Position numbers and translations under genes: made by a program. Under the pieces are notes generated by a model, which worked only from the letters and a program-made list of their open reading frames with translations, made no database searches and had not been told where the DNA came from. A DNA stretch of 64,000 nt, taken from contig NZ_JABBKX010000008.1 in assembly GCF_012927745.1 (NCBI RefSeq), positions 62,001 to 126,000 of the forward strand, given 5' to 3'. The DNA is from Neoroseomonas marina (GTDB taxonomy: Bacteria > Pseudomonadota > Alphaproteobacteria > Acetobacterales > Acetobacteraceae). Below are positions 15,833-26,543 of this stretch, piece after piece (the first letter of the stretch is position 1; each line of letters begins with the position of its first letter).

Positions 15833-16678
15833 ATGTCAGGATGCCCCGATGCGGTCAGCCCCGAGGACCCGCCGCCCATCGAGGTCGCGACCGTCTGGTC
15901 GCAGCTCCTGGCGGCGGCAAGCCGTTCGGCGCGCGAGGAACCGCTCCTCGCCCCCTTCCTGCATGCCGCGGTGCTGCGCTGGTCCTGCTTCGACCAGGGC
16001 CTGTCCGCGGTGCTCGCCCTGCGGCTCGAGGATACCTTCGCCTCCCGCGACCGGCTGTCGGACCTGGTGGCCGAGGCCATCGCCGAGGATCCGGACATAG
16101 CCGCCGCCGCGGCCGCGGACCTGATCGCCGTCGGCGCGCGCGACCCCGCCGCGGCCGGCGCGCCGCTCGCGCCCTTCCTCCACTACAAGGGTTTCCACGC
16201 GGTGCAGTGGCACCGCGTCGCGCATTGGCTCTGGGGGCAGGGGCGGCAGGCGCTTGCCTATTTCGTGCAGAGCCGCGTCGCCCAGGCCCTGGCGGTGGAC
16301 ATCCATCCCGCCGCCCGCTTCGGCCGGGGCGTCTTCATCGACCACGGCACCGGCGTCGTGATCGGGGAGACCGCCGTGGTCGGCGACGACGTCTCGATCC
16401 TGCAGGGCGTGACGCTGGGCGGCACCGGCAAGGACCGCGGTGACCGCCACCCCAAGGTGCGCGACGGCGTGCTGCTCGGGGCCGGCGCCAAGGTGCTCGG
16501 CAATGTGGTGATCGGGCGGGGAGCCAAGGTCGGCGCCGGCAGCGTCGTGCTGCGGGACGTCCCACCCTGCGCCACGGTCGCCGGGGTGCCGGCCCGCGTG
16601 GTCGGTTGGTGCGCCGAGGCGGTGCCCGCGCTCGCCATGGACCAGAGCCTGCCGAACGAGGCTGCGCCGCCCGGCTGA
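15833..16678 (+). CDS. cysE: Serine O-acetyltransferase
   Basis: 281 residues from ATG 15833 behind GAGGAGGAG. Transfers acetyl from acetyl-CoA to L-serine, first step of cysteine synthesis. An N-terminal helical domain (LRLEDTFASRDRLSDLVAEAI) precedes a left-handed beta-helix of hexapeptide repeats. KGFHAVQWHRVAHWLW and DIHPAARFGRGVFIDHGTGVVIGETAVVGD carry the catalytic Asp-His region. GVTLGGTGKDRGDRHP is the CysE signature. A C-terminal tail ends in NEAAPPG, without the usual terminal Ile that docks in CysK. Confidence 0.95.
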   Translation: MSGCPDAVSPEDPPPIEVATVWSQLLAAASRSAREEPLLAPFLHAAVLRWSCFDQGLSAVLALRLEDTFASRDRLSDLVAEAIAEDPDIAAAAAADLIAVGARDPAAAGAPLAPFLHYKGFHAVQWHRVAHWLWGQGRQALAYFVQSRVAQALAVDIHPAARFGRGVFIDHGTGVVIGETAVVGDDVSILQGVTLGGTGKDRGDRHPKVRDGVLLGAGAKVLGNVVIGRGAKVGAGSVVLRDVPPCATVAGVPARVVGWCAEAVPALAMDQSLPNEAAPPG

Positions 16679-16738
16679 CCCGCGTCGCTGCCTGCCATGC
16701 GTGGCCCGCGCTGGACGCGCGCCCCGGTTCGGGGCTAA

Positions 16739-18328
<1,590 letters not shown>

Positions 18329-18424
18329 GGTCGTCCGACCGCGGTCACGAACTCGCGAACCTGCAGCCCTTCAGGCATAGCATCATACTCGGCCATCCTG
18401 CGGGGCCGGAAACGGAGTCCGATC

Positions 18425-19102
18425 ATGCCCGCGCCGGAAGCGGTCGTCTTCGACGCCTATGGAACGCTGCTCGACGTCAACGGCGCCATGGAGCGCCATG
18501 CCGCGCGCCTCGGCGCGCGATGGGCGGCGCTGTCGGCGGAATGGCGCGCGAAGCAGCTGGAATACACCTGGGTGCGCAGCCTGACCGGCGCCGCGCATCA
18601 CGAGGATTTCTGGCTCTGCACGCGCGATGCGCTCGCATTCGTCTTCGCCCGGCACGGCATTGCCGACGCGGCGCTGGAACGCGACCTGATGGAGGCCTAC
18701 CGCATCTTGCCGGCCTATCCCGAGGTGCCGGCGATGCTGGCCGCCATCCGCGCGCGGGGCATCACCACCGCCATCCTGTCCAACGGCACGCCCGGCATGC
18801 TTGCTGCGGCCGTGGAGGCCGCGGGCCTCGCGAAGCAGATCGATGAGATCCTCAGCGTCGAGGAGGTCGGCGTCTTCAAGCCCGATCCGCGCGTCTATCG
18901 GCTGGCCACGCGGCAGTTCGGCTGCCCGCCCGACGACCTCGTCTTCGTCTCGGGCAATGCCTGGGATGGGCAGGCGGCCCATGCCTTCGGCATGCGTGTC
19001 GTCCGGGTGAACCGCACCGGGGCGCCGGACGAATACGGCCTGGCCGCCGCGGGAATCCCCGCGCTGACGGACCTGTCCAGCCTCGCCGATCTGCTCGCGT
19101 GA
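18425..19102 (+). CDS. Haloacid dehalogenase, type II (HAD family)
   Basis: 225 residues. HAD subfamily IA with features of (S)-2-haloacid dehalogenases. The nucleophile Asp10 lies in VVFDAYGTLLDV, with the cap-domain EYTWVRSLTGAAHHEDFW (aromatic/Arg substrate pocket), then LSNGTPGMLAAAV (Ser/Asn motif II), VGVFKPDPRVY (Lys motif III) and FVSGNAWDGQAAHAFGM. These match L-2-haloacid dehalogenase more closely than phosphatases. The natural substrate may be a small halo- or phospho-acid. Ends in a 4-bp overlap (GTGA) with the next gene. Confidence 0.87.
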   Translation: MPAPEAVVFDAYGTLLDVNGAMERHAARLGARWAALSAEWRAKQLEYTWVRSLTGAAHHEDFWLCTRDALAFVFARHGIADAALERDLMEAYRILPAYPEVPAMLAAIRARGITTAILSNGTPGMLAAAVEAAGLAKQIDEILSVEEVGVFKPDPRVYRLATRQFGCPPDDLVFVSGNAWDGQAAHAFGMRVVRVNRTGAPDEYGLAAAGIPALTDLSSLADLLA

Positions 19103-20439
19103 CCCCGTCCGCCCGCATCGCCGCCGCGATCGATCTGCTCGCGGCGCTCGAGGATCAATGCTTCGCACCCACCGCCCGCCGCCGCCCGGCGGATGCGGTG
19201 GCGAGCGATTTCTTCCGCGCCCGCCGCTTCATCGGCGGAGGAGACCGGCGCGCGGTCTCGGAACTCGCCTGGGGCGTGGTGCGGCAGCGGCTGCGGCTCG
19301 ACTGGCACCTGGCGCGGATCGGCATGGCGCCGACGCCGCGGCTGCTGCTGCTCGCCCAGATGGTGCTCGCCGCGGGGGCGGACGACCATGGCCGGACGCG
19401 CCAGGCGGCGGAGGCCGCCTTCGACGGGTCGCGCTACGGGCCGGCCGCGCTCGATGCCGGGGAACGGCGCGCCGCGGCGTCGCTGGCCGGGCGCCCGCTG
19501 ATCGACGCGGCGATGCCGGACCATGCCCGGCTGAACCTGCCCGAATGGGTGATGCCCGCCTTCACGGCCCGCTTCGGGGCCCGGCTGCCGCAGGAGGCCG
19601 CGGCGCTCGAGGCGGAGGCGCCGCTCGACCTGCGCGCCAACCTGCTGCGCACCACGCGGGAGGCCGCCGCCACCATGCTGGCGGGGGAGGGGCTTGCCAC
19701 CGAACCGACGCCCTTCTCGCCCTGGGGATTGCGACTGCCCTCCCGCCGCCCGGTCACCGGCACCAAGGCCTACAAGGACGGGCTGATCGAGGTGCAGGAC
19801 GAGGGCAGCCAGTTGATCGCCCTGCTCGCCGACGCCCGGCCAGGGATGCGGGTGGCGGATTACTGCGCAGGGGCGGCGGGCAAGACGCTCGCCATGGCCG
19901 CGACCATGGGCAACCGGGGCCGGATCACCGCCTGCGACACCTCCGCCCCGCGGCTGGAAGGGGCGGCGAAGCGCCTGCGGCGTGCGGGCGTGGACAACGC
20001 CGAGCGGCACCTGTTCGTTCCCGGCGACCGCTGGGCCAAGCGGCGGGCCGGGTCGTTCGACCGGGTGCTGGTCGATGCCCCCTGCACCGGCACCGGCACC
20101 TGGCGGCGCAACCCCGATGCGCGCCTCCGGACGCGGCCGCAGGACCTCACCGAGCTCGTTGCGGTGCAGCATGAGATTCTCGCGACCGCATCGGAACTGG
20201 TGCGCCCCGGTGGAAGGCTGGTCTACGCTACCTGTTCACTCCTGCCGCAGGAGAACGAAGAGCAGATGGAGCGTTTCCTGGCGCGCGACCCGCGCTTCAA
20301 GCCGGCGCCGCTGGACGGGCTGTGGGCCGCGCTGATGCCGGGCGCGACGGCGCCCTGTGCCGGGCCCTGGCTGGCGCTCTCGCCGGGTGACCAGGGAACC
20401 GACGGCTTCTTCTGCGCGGTGCTGGAGCGGGCGACGTGA
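19099..20439 (+). CDS. RsmB/NOL1-type rRNA m5C methyltransferase
   Basis: 446 residues, start GTG 19099 overlapping the previous stop. Cytosine-5 RNA methyltransferase of the RsmB/NOP family. The N-terminal NusB-like helical region is FFRARRFIGGGDRRAVSELAWG. The SAM motif reads VADYCAGAAGKTLAMAA, with DAPCTGTGTWRRNPDARLR (motif IV Pro-Cys) and YATCSLLPQENEEQ (motif VI Thr-Cys, the catalytic Cys). Both cysteines are present. The target is probably 16S rRNA, and the exact base is not readable from sequence. Overlaps the following GNAT gene by 4 bp. Confidence 0.9.
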   Translation: MTPSARIAAAIDLLAALEDQCFAPTARRRPADAVASDFFRARRFIGGGDRRAVSELAWGVVRQRLRLDWHLARIGMAPTPRLLLLAQMVLAAGADDHGRTRQAAEAAFDGSRYGPAALDAGERRAAASLAGRPLIDAAMPDHARLNLPEWVMPAFTARFGARLPQEAAALEAEAPLDLRANLLRTTREAAATMLAGEGLATEPTPFSPWGLRLPSRRPVTGTKAYKDGLIEVQDEGSQLIALLADARPGMRVADYCAGAAGKTLAMAATMGNRGRITACDTSAPRLEGAAKRLRRAGVDNAERHLFVPGDRWAKRRAGSFDRVLVDAPCTGTGTWRRNPDARLRTRPQDLTELVAVQHEILATASELVRPGGRLVYATCSLLPQENEEQMERFLARDPRFKPAPLDGLWAALMPGATAPCAGPWLALSPGDQGTDGFFCAVLERAT

Positions 20440-21008
20440 TCAGCATCCGCCGCGCCCGCCCGGCCGACGCGCCGGCGATCGGGGAAATCCACGCGGCGGT
20501 GTGGCGGTCGAGCTACGCGGGCATCCTCCCGGATGCCTATCTCGCGGCGCTGTCCCCTGCGCGGCTCGCGGGCTTCTACCAGCGGGCGATCCTCGATCGC
20601 CGCGAAGGACATGCGGTCTTCGTCGCGGTCGCCGGCGGGGCGGATGCGCCTGACCGGGGCGTGGGCTCGACCGTCGTGGGCTTTGCCTCCGGTGGCCGCG
20701 CGCGCCGCGCCGGCCTCGCGGAGGGGGAGGTGGAGACGCTCTACCTCCTCGAGGACTGGCGGGAACGCGGCGCGGGGCGGCGGCTGATGCGGGCCATGGG
20801 GGCGCATCTGCGCGCCGTGGGCTGCCGGTCGGCCATGCTGTGGGTGCTGCGGGCCAATCCGACGCGCTGGTTCTACCGGCACATCGGCGGGCGGGAGGCG
20901 GCGCGGGAAATGATCCGCGTCGGCGGCCAGCCGGTCGAGCAGGCCGCCTTCGTCTGGGATCCGATCGAGAGCCTGCTGTCGGCGACCGCCCCGGCCGGCG
21001 AGCGGTAG
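20436..21008 (+). CDS. GNAT family N-acetyltransferase
   Basis: 190 residues, start GTG 20436 overlapping the previous stop (GTGA). ISIRRARPADAPAIGEIHAAVWRSSYAGILPDAYL is the typical N-terminus of Gcn5-related acetyltransferases. Motif A, the acetyl-CoA loop, is EVETLYLLEDWRERGAGRRLMRAM (Q/R-x-x-G-x-G/A reads RERGAG). The C-terminal NPTRWFYRHIGGREAAREM completes motif B. Acceptor unknown. Co-transcribed with the RsmB-type gene, so a protein or ribosomal target is possible but unproven. Confidence 0.88.
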   Translation: MISIRRARPADAPAIGEIHAAVWRSSYAGILPDAYLAALSPARLAGFYQRAILDRREGHAVFVAVAGGADAPDRGVGSTVVGFASGGRARRAGLAEGEVETLYLLEDWRERGAGRRLMRAMGAHLRAVGCRSAMLWVLRANPTRWFYRHIGGREAAREMIRVGGQPVEQAAFVWDPIESLLSATAPAGER

Positions 21009-21044
21009 TCTTGCCCGCGACGCGGCGGTGTGCTTCACGCCGCC

Positions 21045-22625
21045 ATGGCCGATCCGATTCCTGATTCCGCCCCCCGCCACGACCGGATCCTGATCCTCGA
21101 CTTCGGCAGCCAGGTGACGCAGCTCATCGCGCGCCGCCTGCGCGAGGCCGGGGTCTATTGCGAGGTCTGGCCCTTCAACAAGGCCCCCGAGGAGCGCATC
21201 CGCGCCTTCGCCCCCAAGGGCATCATCTTCTCGGGCGGGCCGGCCTCGGTCACCGAGGGGCAAAGCCCCCGCGCGCCCGACTACGCCTTCGCCTCGGGCC
21301 TGCCGATCCTCGGCATCTGCTACGGGCAGCAGACGCTGGCGCATCAGCTCGGCGGCACGGTCGAGGGCGGGCACGCCGCCGAGTTCGGCCGCGCCTATGT
21401 CGACGTGACCGGCGACTGCGCCATCACCCAGGGGGTCTGGGCCAAGGGCGCGCGCGAGCAGGTCTGGATGTCGCATGGCGACCGCATCACCGAACTGCCC
21501 CCCGGCTTCCGCGTCGTCGCGAGTTCCGAGGGCGCGCCCTTCGCGCTGATCGCCGACGACAAGCGCCACTACTACGGCACCATGTTCCACCCCGAGGTGG
21601 TGCACACCCCGCATGGCGCGGCGCTGCTGCGCAACTTCACCAACCTGGTCTGCGGCTGCCGCGGCGACTGGACCATGGGCGCCTTCCGCGCCGAGATGGT
21701 CGCGAAGATCCGCGCCCAGGTGGGCAAGGGCCGCGTCGTCTGCGGCCTGTCGGGCGGGGTCGATTCCTCGGTCGCGGCGGTGCTGATCCATGAGGCGATC
21801 GGCGACCAGCTCACCTGCATCTATGTCGACCACGGGCTGATGCGGGCGAACGAAAGCGAGCAGGTCGTCTCGACCTTCCGCGACCGCTTCAACATCCACC
21901 TGGTCCACCGCGACGCGTCGGACCTGTTCCTCGGCCAGCTCTCCGGCGTCACCGACCCGGAGGTGAAGCGCAAGACGATCGGCCGGCTGTTCATCGAGGT
22001 GTTCGAGGAGGAGCAGAACAAGATCGGCGGCGCCGACTTCCTCGCCCAGGGCACGCTCTATCCGGACGTGATCGAGAGTGTGTCCGCGACCGGCGGCCCG
22101 AGCGTGACGATCAAGTCGCACCACAATGTCGGCGGCCTGCCCGAAGGGATGCGCATGCAGCTGGTGGAGCCGCTGCGCGACCTGTTCAAGGACGAGGTGC
22201 GCGAGCTCGGCCGCGAGCTCGGCATCCCCGAGGAGATCGTCGGCCGCCATCCCTTCCCCGGGCCGGGCCTCGCCATCCGCATCCCCGGCGACGTGACGCG
22301 CGAGAAGGCGGACCTGCTGCGCAAGGTGGACAGCATCTACCTCGAGGAGATCCGCGCCGCGGGTCTCTACGACGCGATCTGGCAGGCCTTCGCGGTGCTG
22401 CTGCCGGTGCGCACCGTGGGCGTGATGGGCGATGGCCGCACCTACGACCAGGCCTGCGCGCTGCGCGCGGTGACCTCGACCGACGGCATGACGGCCGATG
22501 TCTATCCGTTCAGCATGGAATTCCTCAGCCGCGTGGCGAACCGCATCGTCAACGAGGTGCGCGGGATCAACCGGGTGACCTACGACATCACCTCCAAGCC
22601 GCCGGGGACGATCGAGTGGGAGTGA
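21045..22625 (+). CDS. guaA: GMP synthase (glutamine-hydrolysing)
   Basis: 526 residues from ATG 21045. Converts XMP to GMP using glutamine and ATP. Class I amidotransferase domain first: ILGICYGQQ (nucleophile Cys92) and [10 protein letters not shown] (His-Glu of the triad). The PP-loop ATP pyrophosphatase is [16 protein letters not shown], and the C-terminal dimerisation domain ends in the diagnostic [13 protein letters not shown]. All catalytic motifs are intact. With guaB nearby it makes up the guanylate branch. Confidence 0.98.
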   Translation: MADPIPDSAPRHDRILILDFGSQVTQLIARRLREAGVYCEVWPFNKAPEERIRAFAPKGIIFSGGPASVTEGQSPRAPDYAFASGLPILGICYGQQTLAHQLGGTVEGGHAAEFGRAYVDVTGDCAITQGVWAKGAREQVWMSHGDRITELPPGFRVVASSEGAPFALIADDKRHYYGTMFHPEVVHTPHGAALLRNFTNLVCGCRGDWTMGAFRAEMVAKIRAQVGKGRVVCGLSGGVDSSVAAVLIHEAIGDQLTCIYVDHGLMRANESEQVVSTFRDRFNIHLVHRDASDLFLGQLSGVTDPEVKRKTIGRLFIEVFEEEQNKIGGADFLAQGTLYPDVIESVSATGGPSVTIKSHHNVGGLPEGMRMQLVEPLRDLFKDEVRELGRELGIPEEIVGRHPFPGPGLAIRIPGDVTREKADLLRKVDSIYLEEIRAAGLYDAIWQAFAVLLPVRTVGVMGDGRTYDQACALRAVTSTDGMTADVYPFSMEFLSRVANRIVNEVRGINRVTYDITSKPPGTIEWE

Positions 22626-22711
22626 GGCGGCCAGGCTCGCGGTTGCGCGGTCCCTGACGCTCGCACATGGTGGCGCCAATGGCCGGCCGTGACCGGTCCG
22701 GAGGACGCGCC

Positions 22712-24106
22712 ATGGAATTGTGGGAACTCTCTGCGACCGAGGCGGTGGCGCGGCTGCGCCGTGGCGAGGTCTCGCCGCTCGAGATGGTGGATGCCGCCGC
22801 AGCGCGGATCGCGGCGGTGGAACCCCGGGTCAACGCCCTGCCGATCCGCTTCCTCGACGTCGCGCGCGACCAGGCGAAGGGATTCCGGCGCGAAGCGCGG
22901 GAGCATCCCGGCTGGCTCGCCGGGCTGCCCGTCGCGATCAAGGACTACAACGATGTCGGCGGCCAGCTGACGACGCTCGGTTCGCCGATCTACGCGCAGC
23001 ATGTCGCCCCGACGGACGACCGGACGGTCGCGACGATGCGCGCGAACGGCGCGATTCCGGTCGCGAAGTCCAATGTCCCCGAATTCGCCGGCAGCCATAC
23101 CTTCAACCCGGTCTGGGGCGTGACGCGCAATCCGTGGGACCTCGGACGCACCGCGGGCGGTTCCTCGGGCGGGGCTGCCGCGGCGCTGGCGGCGCATGAG
23201 GTGTGGCTCGCCAACGGGTCCTGCCTCGGCGGGTCGTTGCGCATACCGGCTTCGTTCTGCGGCGTCGTCGGGCTGCGGCCGAGCGCGGGCGTGGTTCCGC
23301 GCGGCGATGGGCTGCCGGCCTTCGACAGCCTTTGGGTCGATGGTCCGATGGCGCGCAACGTGGCCGACCTCGCGCTGCTGCTCGACGCCATGGCGGACCT
23401 GACCCCGCATGACCCGTTGTCACGACCCGTGCCGGTCGGGGGGTACCAGACGGCCATGATGCGCGGCCGGCCGCCGCGGCGCATCGGGTTCAGCGCGGAT
23501 CTCGGGCTGCGGAAGGTCGATCCCGAGGTCGCAGCGATCTGCGAGGCGGCGGCACGGCAGTTCGCAACGATGGGAACGGCGGTCGAGGCCGCCTCGCCGG
23601 ATTTCTCCGGTGCCATCGACGCCTTCCAGGTGTTGCGCGCGCTGCTGTTCGCGGATGTCCGCGGCGGCCTGCTGCCGGCAGAACGCGACCGCATCAACCC
23701 CGACATCGTGTGGAACATCGAGAAGGGCCTGACGCTCACCGCCGCGGAGATCATCGAGGCGCGGCGGGCCCGCGCCGCGCTGTTCCACCGAGTGGCGCGC
23801 TTCTTCGACGATTTCGACCTGCTCGTCTGCCCCACCGTCGCGGTGCCGCCCTTCCCGGTGGAGCAGCGCTTCCCCACGGAGATCGCGGGGGAGCGGCTGA
23901 CGACGTATATCGACTGGATGTTCCTCACCTTCGTCATCACGCTCACCGGCTGCCCAGCGATCTCGATCCCCTGCGGCGTGACCGCGGAGGGCCTGCCGGT
24001 CGGCCTGCAACTCGTCGGGCCGCCGCACGGGGATGCGGCGCTGCTCGGGCAGGCGCGTCTGATCGAGCAGGCGCTCGGTTTCCGCCAGACGATGCTGGCG
24101 GCATGA
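22712..24106 (+). CDS. Amidase (amidase signature family)
   Basis: 464 residues from ATG 22712 behind CGGAGGAC. Serine hydrolase with a Ser-cisSer-Lys triad. The Lys is in PVAIKDYNDVGG, and the nucleophile and bridge are in GRTAGGSSGGAAAALA and GSCLGGSLRIPAS. It resembles acylamidases and aryl-acylamidases more than GatA, because no GatCAB partner is nearby. Overlaps the next gene, an M20 peptidase, by 4 bp (ATGA). This suggests sequential hydrolysis of an amide and the released amino-acid derivative. Confidence 0.92.
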   Translation: MELWELSATEAVARLRRGEVSPLEMVDAAAARIAAVEPRVNALPIRFLDVARDQAKGFRREAREHPGWLAGLPVAIKDYNDVGGQLTTLGSPIYAQHVAPTDDRTVATMRANGAIPVAKSNVPEFAGSHTFNPVWGVTRNPWDLGRTAGGSSGGAAAALAAHEVWLANGSCLGGSLRIPASFCGVVGLRPSAGVVPRGDGLPAFDSLWVDGPMARNVADLALLLDAMADLTPHDPLSRPVPVGGYQTAMMRGRPPRRIGFSADLGLRKVDPEVAAICEAAARQFATMGTAVEAASPDFSGAIDAFQVLRALLFADVRGGLLPAERDRINPDIVWNIEKGLTLTAAEIIEARRARAALFHRVARFFDDFDLLVCPTVAVPPFPVEQRFPTEIAGERLTTYIDWMFLTFVITLTGCPAISIPCGVTAEGLPVGLQLVGPPHGDAALLGQARLIEQALGFRQTMLAA

Positions 24107-25377
24107 CCGGGGCGGGCGACGCGGCGGGGCTGAAGGCCGCGCTCTGCCGCCACATCGACGAACGGCGCGACGACGTCGTCACGCTGCTGCGGGACTTCCT
24201 GCGCATCCGCTCGGTCAACCCGCCGGGCGACACGCGGGAGGCGGCGGATTTCGTGCGCGGCATCCTCGATCGCTTCGGGCTCGAGCACCACACCGTCGCG
24301 GCGCGGGAGGACATGCCCAACATCCTCTCCCGCTGGCATGCGCCCCATGTCGGTCGGCACCTGGTGCTCAATGGGCACATGGATGTCTTCCCGGTGTCGG
24401 ACGACCGGCTCTGGGCGGCGGAGATCGAGGGCGACCGGATCGTCGCGCGCGGCGCCTCGGACATGAAGACCGGGACGCTGGCGTCGATCCTGACCTATTG
24501 CCTGCTCTATCCGCATCGCGACCGGCTGTTCGGGATGCTGACGCTGACCGTGGTCTCGGACGAGCAATCGGGCGGGCGCTACGGCACGAAGTTCCTCTTC
24601 GACACCCACGCCGAGGACATCGCCGGCGATTGCTGCCTGAATGGGGAACCCAGCGGCCTCGGCAATCTCCGCTTCATGGAGAAGGGCACGCTGCGCTTCG
24701 CGCTGTCCGCGACCGGGCCGGGCGGGCATGGCGGCTATCCGCATCGCGCGAACAATCCGATCCAGCAGGTCGTCGCCGCGACGCAGGCGCTCTATGACCG
24801 CTACCATGGCCGGCTGGCGGAGATGCCCGAGGAGTTCGCCGCCGTGCTGCGCTCGCCCGAGAGCGTCGCCGCGGCCGACGCGATCCTCGGGCGGGGCGCC
24901 GCGGACAACGCGCTGCGCATCACCGTCAATGCCGGCATCATCGAGGGCGGGCGCAAGGCGACGCAGATCCCGACAGGCTGCACGGTGCATGTCGACATGC
25001 GCTTCCCCGTGGGCCCCGACCGCGACCGCGTCCGGGCGGAACTGCCGCTGCTCGCCGCGGAATTCGGCTGCGCGCTGACAGTCAACGAGGATCATTCCTA
25101 TCCGGCCAGCAGCACCGATCCCTTCGGCGAGATGGCCGGCATCCTGCGCGCCAATACCCGCGCGCTGCTCGGGATGGACGCGCCACCCGTGTGCAGCCTG
25201 GGCGGCACTGACACGCGCTACTGGCGCTGGCGCGGCATTCCCGCGGTGATCTGCGGCCCGTCCCCGCTCAGCATGGGGACGGACAACGAGCATGTGACGA
25301 TCGAGGAAGCGATCAACGTGCTCAAGCTGCAGGTGATGTGCGCGGTGGACTACCTCTCGGTTCCCACGGCCGGCTGA
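24103..25377 (+). CDS. M20 family metallo-amidohydrolase
   Basis: 424 residues, ATG 24103 overlapping the amidase stop. Family of ArgE/DapE/carboxypeptidase G2 with a di-zinc site. LVLNGHMDVFPV (His and Asp) and ARGASDMKTGT (bridging Asp) are normal. The usual catalytic DEE reads DEQ (VVSDEQSGGRYG), so one zinc ligand is Gln in place of Glu. GEPSG supplies the next acidic ligand. LGGTDTRYWR lacks the common C-terminal His-containing form. Likely hydrolyses an N-acyl or peptide bond, with reduced or altered metal binding. Confidence 0.9.
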   Translation: MTGAGDAAGLKAALCRHIDERRDDVVTLLRDFLRIRSVNPPGDTREAADFVRGILDRFGLEHHTVAAREDMPNILSRWHAPHVGRHLVLNGHMDVFPVSDDRLWAAEIEGDRIVARGASDMKTGTLASILTYCLLYPHRDRLFGMLTLTVVSDEQSGGRYGTKFLFDTHAEDIAGDCCLNGEPSGLGNLRFMEKGTLRFALSATGPGGHGGYPHRANNPIQQVVAATQALYDRYHGRLAEMPEEFAAVLRSPESVAAADAILGRGAADNALRITVNAGIIEGGRKATQIPTGCTVHVDMRFPVGPDRDRVRAELPLLAAEFGCALTVNEDHSYPASSTDPFGEMAGILRANTRALLGMDAPPVCSLGGTDTRYWRWRGIPAVICGPSPLSMGTDNEHVTIEEAINVLKLQVMCAVDYLSVPTAG

Positions 25378-25415
25378 GGCTGGCCACGGCCGGAACATCA
25401 TGCGAACATCTCCGC

Positions 25416-25970
25416 ATGGCTTCCGACACTGTCACCCGCTGTACCTGGGCCGAGCGCGATCCGCTCGAGCGCCACTATCACGACACCGAATGGGGCGTGC
25501 CCGTGCGCGACGCCCGCGCGCTGTGGGAATGCCTGATGCTGGAGGGCTTCCAGGCCGGCCTGTCCTGGACGGTCATCCTGCGCAAGCGCGAAGGATTCCG
25601 GGCCGCCTTCGCCGGCTTCGACCCGGTGAAGGTTGCTGCCTTCGATGAAGCGGACATCGTCCGGCTCCTGGCCGATCCCGGCATCGTGCGGTCGCGTGCC
25701 AAGATCGAGGCGACCATCGCGGGCGCGCGCATCTTCAACGCGATGCAGGCGGCCGGCGAGGATTTCGCGGCGTTCTGCTGGTCCTTCACCGGCGGCGTGC
25801 CGGTGCGCGGCGACGGGTCGAGCGTGACGCCGCTGTCGGAGCGTGCCTCGAAGGAGCTGAAGCGCCGCGGCTTCAAGTTCGTCGGCCCGACCATCGTCCA
25901 TGCCTGGATGCAGGCCGTCGGCATCGTCGACGACCATGTGCCCGGCTGCTTCCTGCACCGGGCGCGCTGA
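25416..25970 (+). CDS. tag: DNA-3-methyladenine glycosylase I
   Basis: 184 residues from ATG 25416. Removes 3-methyladenine from alkylated DNA. RCTWAERDPLERHYHDTEWG carries the first Cys and His zinc ligands, and VDDHVPGCFLH the second His and Cys. LMLEGFQAGLSWTVILRKREGFR is the helix-hairpin-helix region with the catalytic Glu. The Cys-His-His-Cys zinc snap is complete. Followed 3 bp later by a YbaK gene. Confidence 0.96.
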   Translation: MASDTVTRCTWAERDPLERHYHDTEWGVPVRDARALWECLMLEGFQAGLSWTVILRKREGFRAAFAGFDPVKVAAFDEADIVRLLADPGIVRSRAKIEATIAGARIFNAMQAAGEDFAAFCWSFTGGVPVRGDGSSVTPLSERASKELKRRGFKFVGPTIVHAWMQAVGIVDDHVPGCFLHRAR

Positions 25971-25973
25971 ACC

Positions 25974-26447
25974 GTGTCGAAGGCCACGCGGGCGACGACC
26001 ATGCTGGCCAAGGCTGGCGTCGCCTTCACCGTTCACACCTACGCATATGACCCGGATGCCGACAGCATCGGGATGCAGGCGGCCGAGGCGCTGGGCGAAT
26101 CCCCGGCCCGCGTGCTCAAGACGCTGATGGCGCTGGTGGACGGCAAGCCGGCCTGCGTCATCGTCCCCTCGGACCACGAGGTGTCGATGAAGCGCCTCGC
26201 CGCCGCGTTCGGGGGCAAGTCGGCGCAGATGATGAAGCCGGCCGAGGCCGAGCGCGTCACCGGCTACAAGGTCGGGGGCATCAGTCCCTTCGGGCAGATG
26301 CGCCTGGTGCGCACCGCGATCGAGGAACAGGCCCTCGCGCACGACCTTGTTTACATGAATGGCGGGCAGCGGGGGCTGCAGGTGCGCCTCGCCCCGCGCG
26401 ACGCCATGGCGGTGCTGAAGGCCATCGCCGCGCCGCTGGTGGCGTAG
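25974..26447 (+). CDS. ybaK: Cys-tRNA(Pro) deacylase, YbaK/EbsC family
   Basis: 157 residues, GTG 25974, 3 bp after tag. Trans-editing factor that hydrolyses Cys-tRNA(Pro). SKATRATTMLAKAGVAFTVHTYAYDP is the standard N-terminus. ESPARVLKTLMALVDGK contains the catalytic Lys, and YKVGGISPFGQ the conserved Gly-Gly-x-Ser-Pro substrate loop. Full length for the family. Probably co-transcribed with tag. Confidence 0.94.
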   Translation: MSKATRATTMLAKAGVAFTVHTYAYDPDADSIGMQAAEALGESPARVLKTLMALVDGKPACVIVPSDHEVSMKRLAAAFGGKSAQMMKPAEAERVTGYKVGGISPFGQMRLVRTAIEEQALAHDLVYMNGGQRGLQVRLAPRDAMAVLKAIAAPLVA

Positions 26448-26490
26448 CGCGGAGGAGCGGCCGCCATGCGCCTTGGCGGCACGGCACAGA

Positions 26491-26505
26491 GTTCCTATTT
26501 TGTTC
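26491..26505 (+). promoter_or_regulatory. LexA (SOS) box
   Basis: GTTC-ctatttt-GTTC, an exact GTTC-N7-GTTC. This direct repeat is the established LexA site in alphaproteobacteria (Rhodobacter, Caulobacter, rhizobia). It lies 38 bp upstream of the 2H phosphoesterase start, in an AT-rich patch that could hold the promoter. One exact 8-base match can occur by chance, so confidence rests on its placement. Confidence 0.6.
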
Positions 26506-26543
26506 TATTCTCGCGATCGAGGGGGCGGTAGGGCAGAGCGCCA

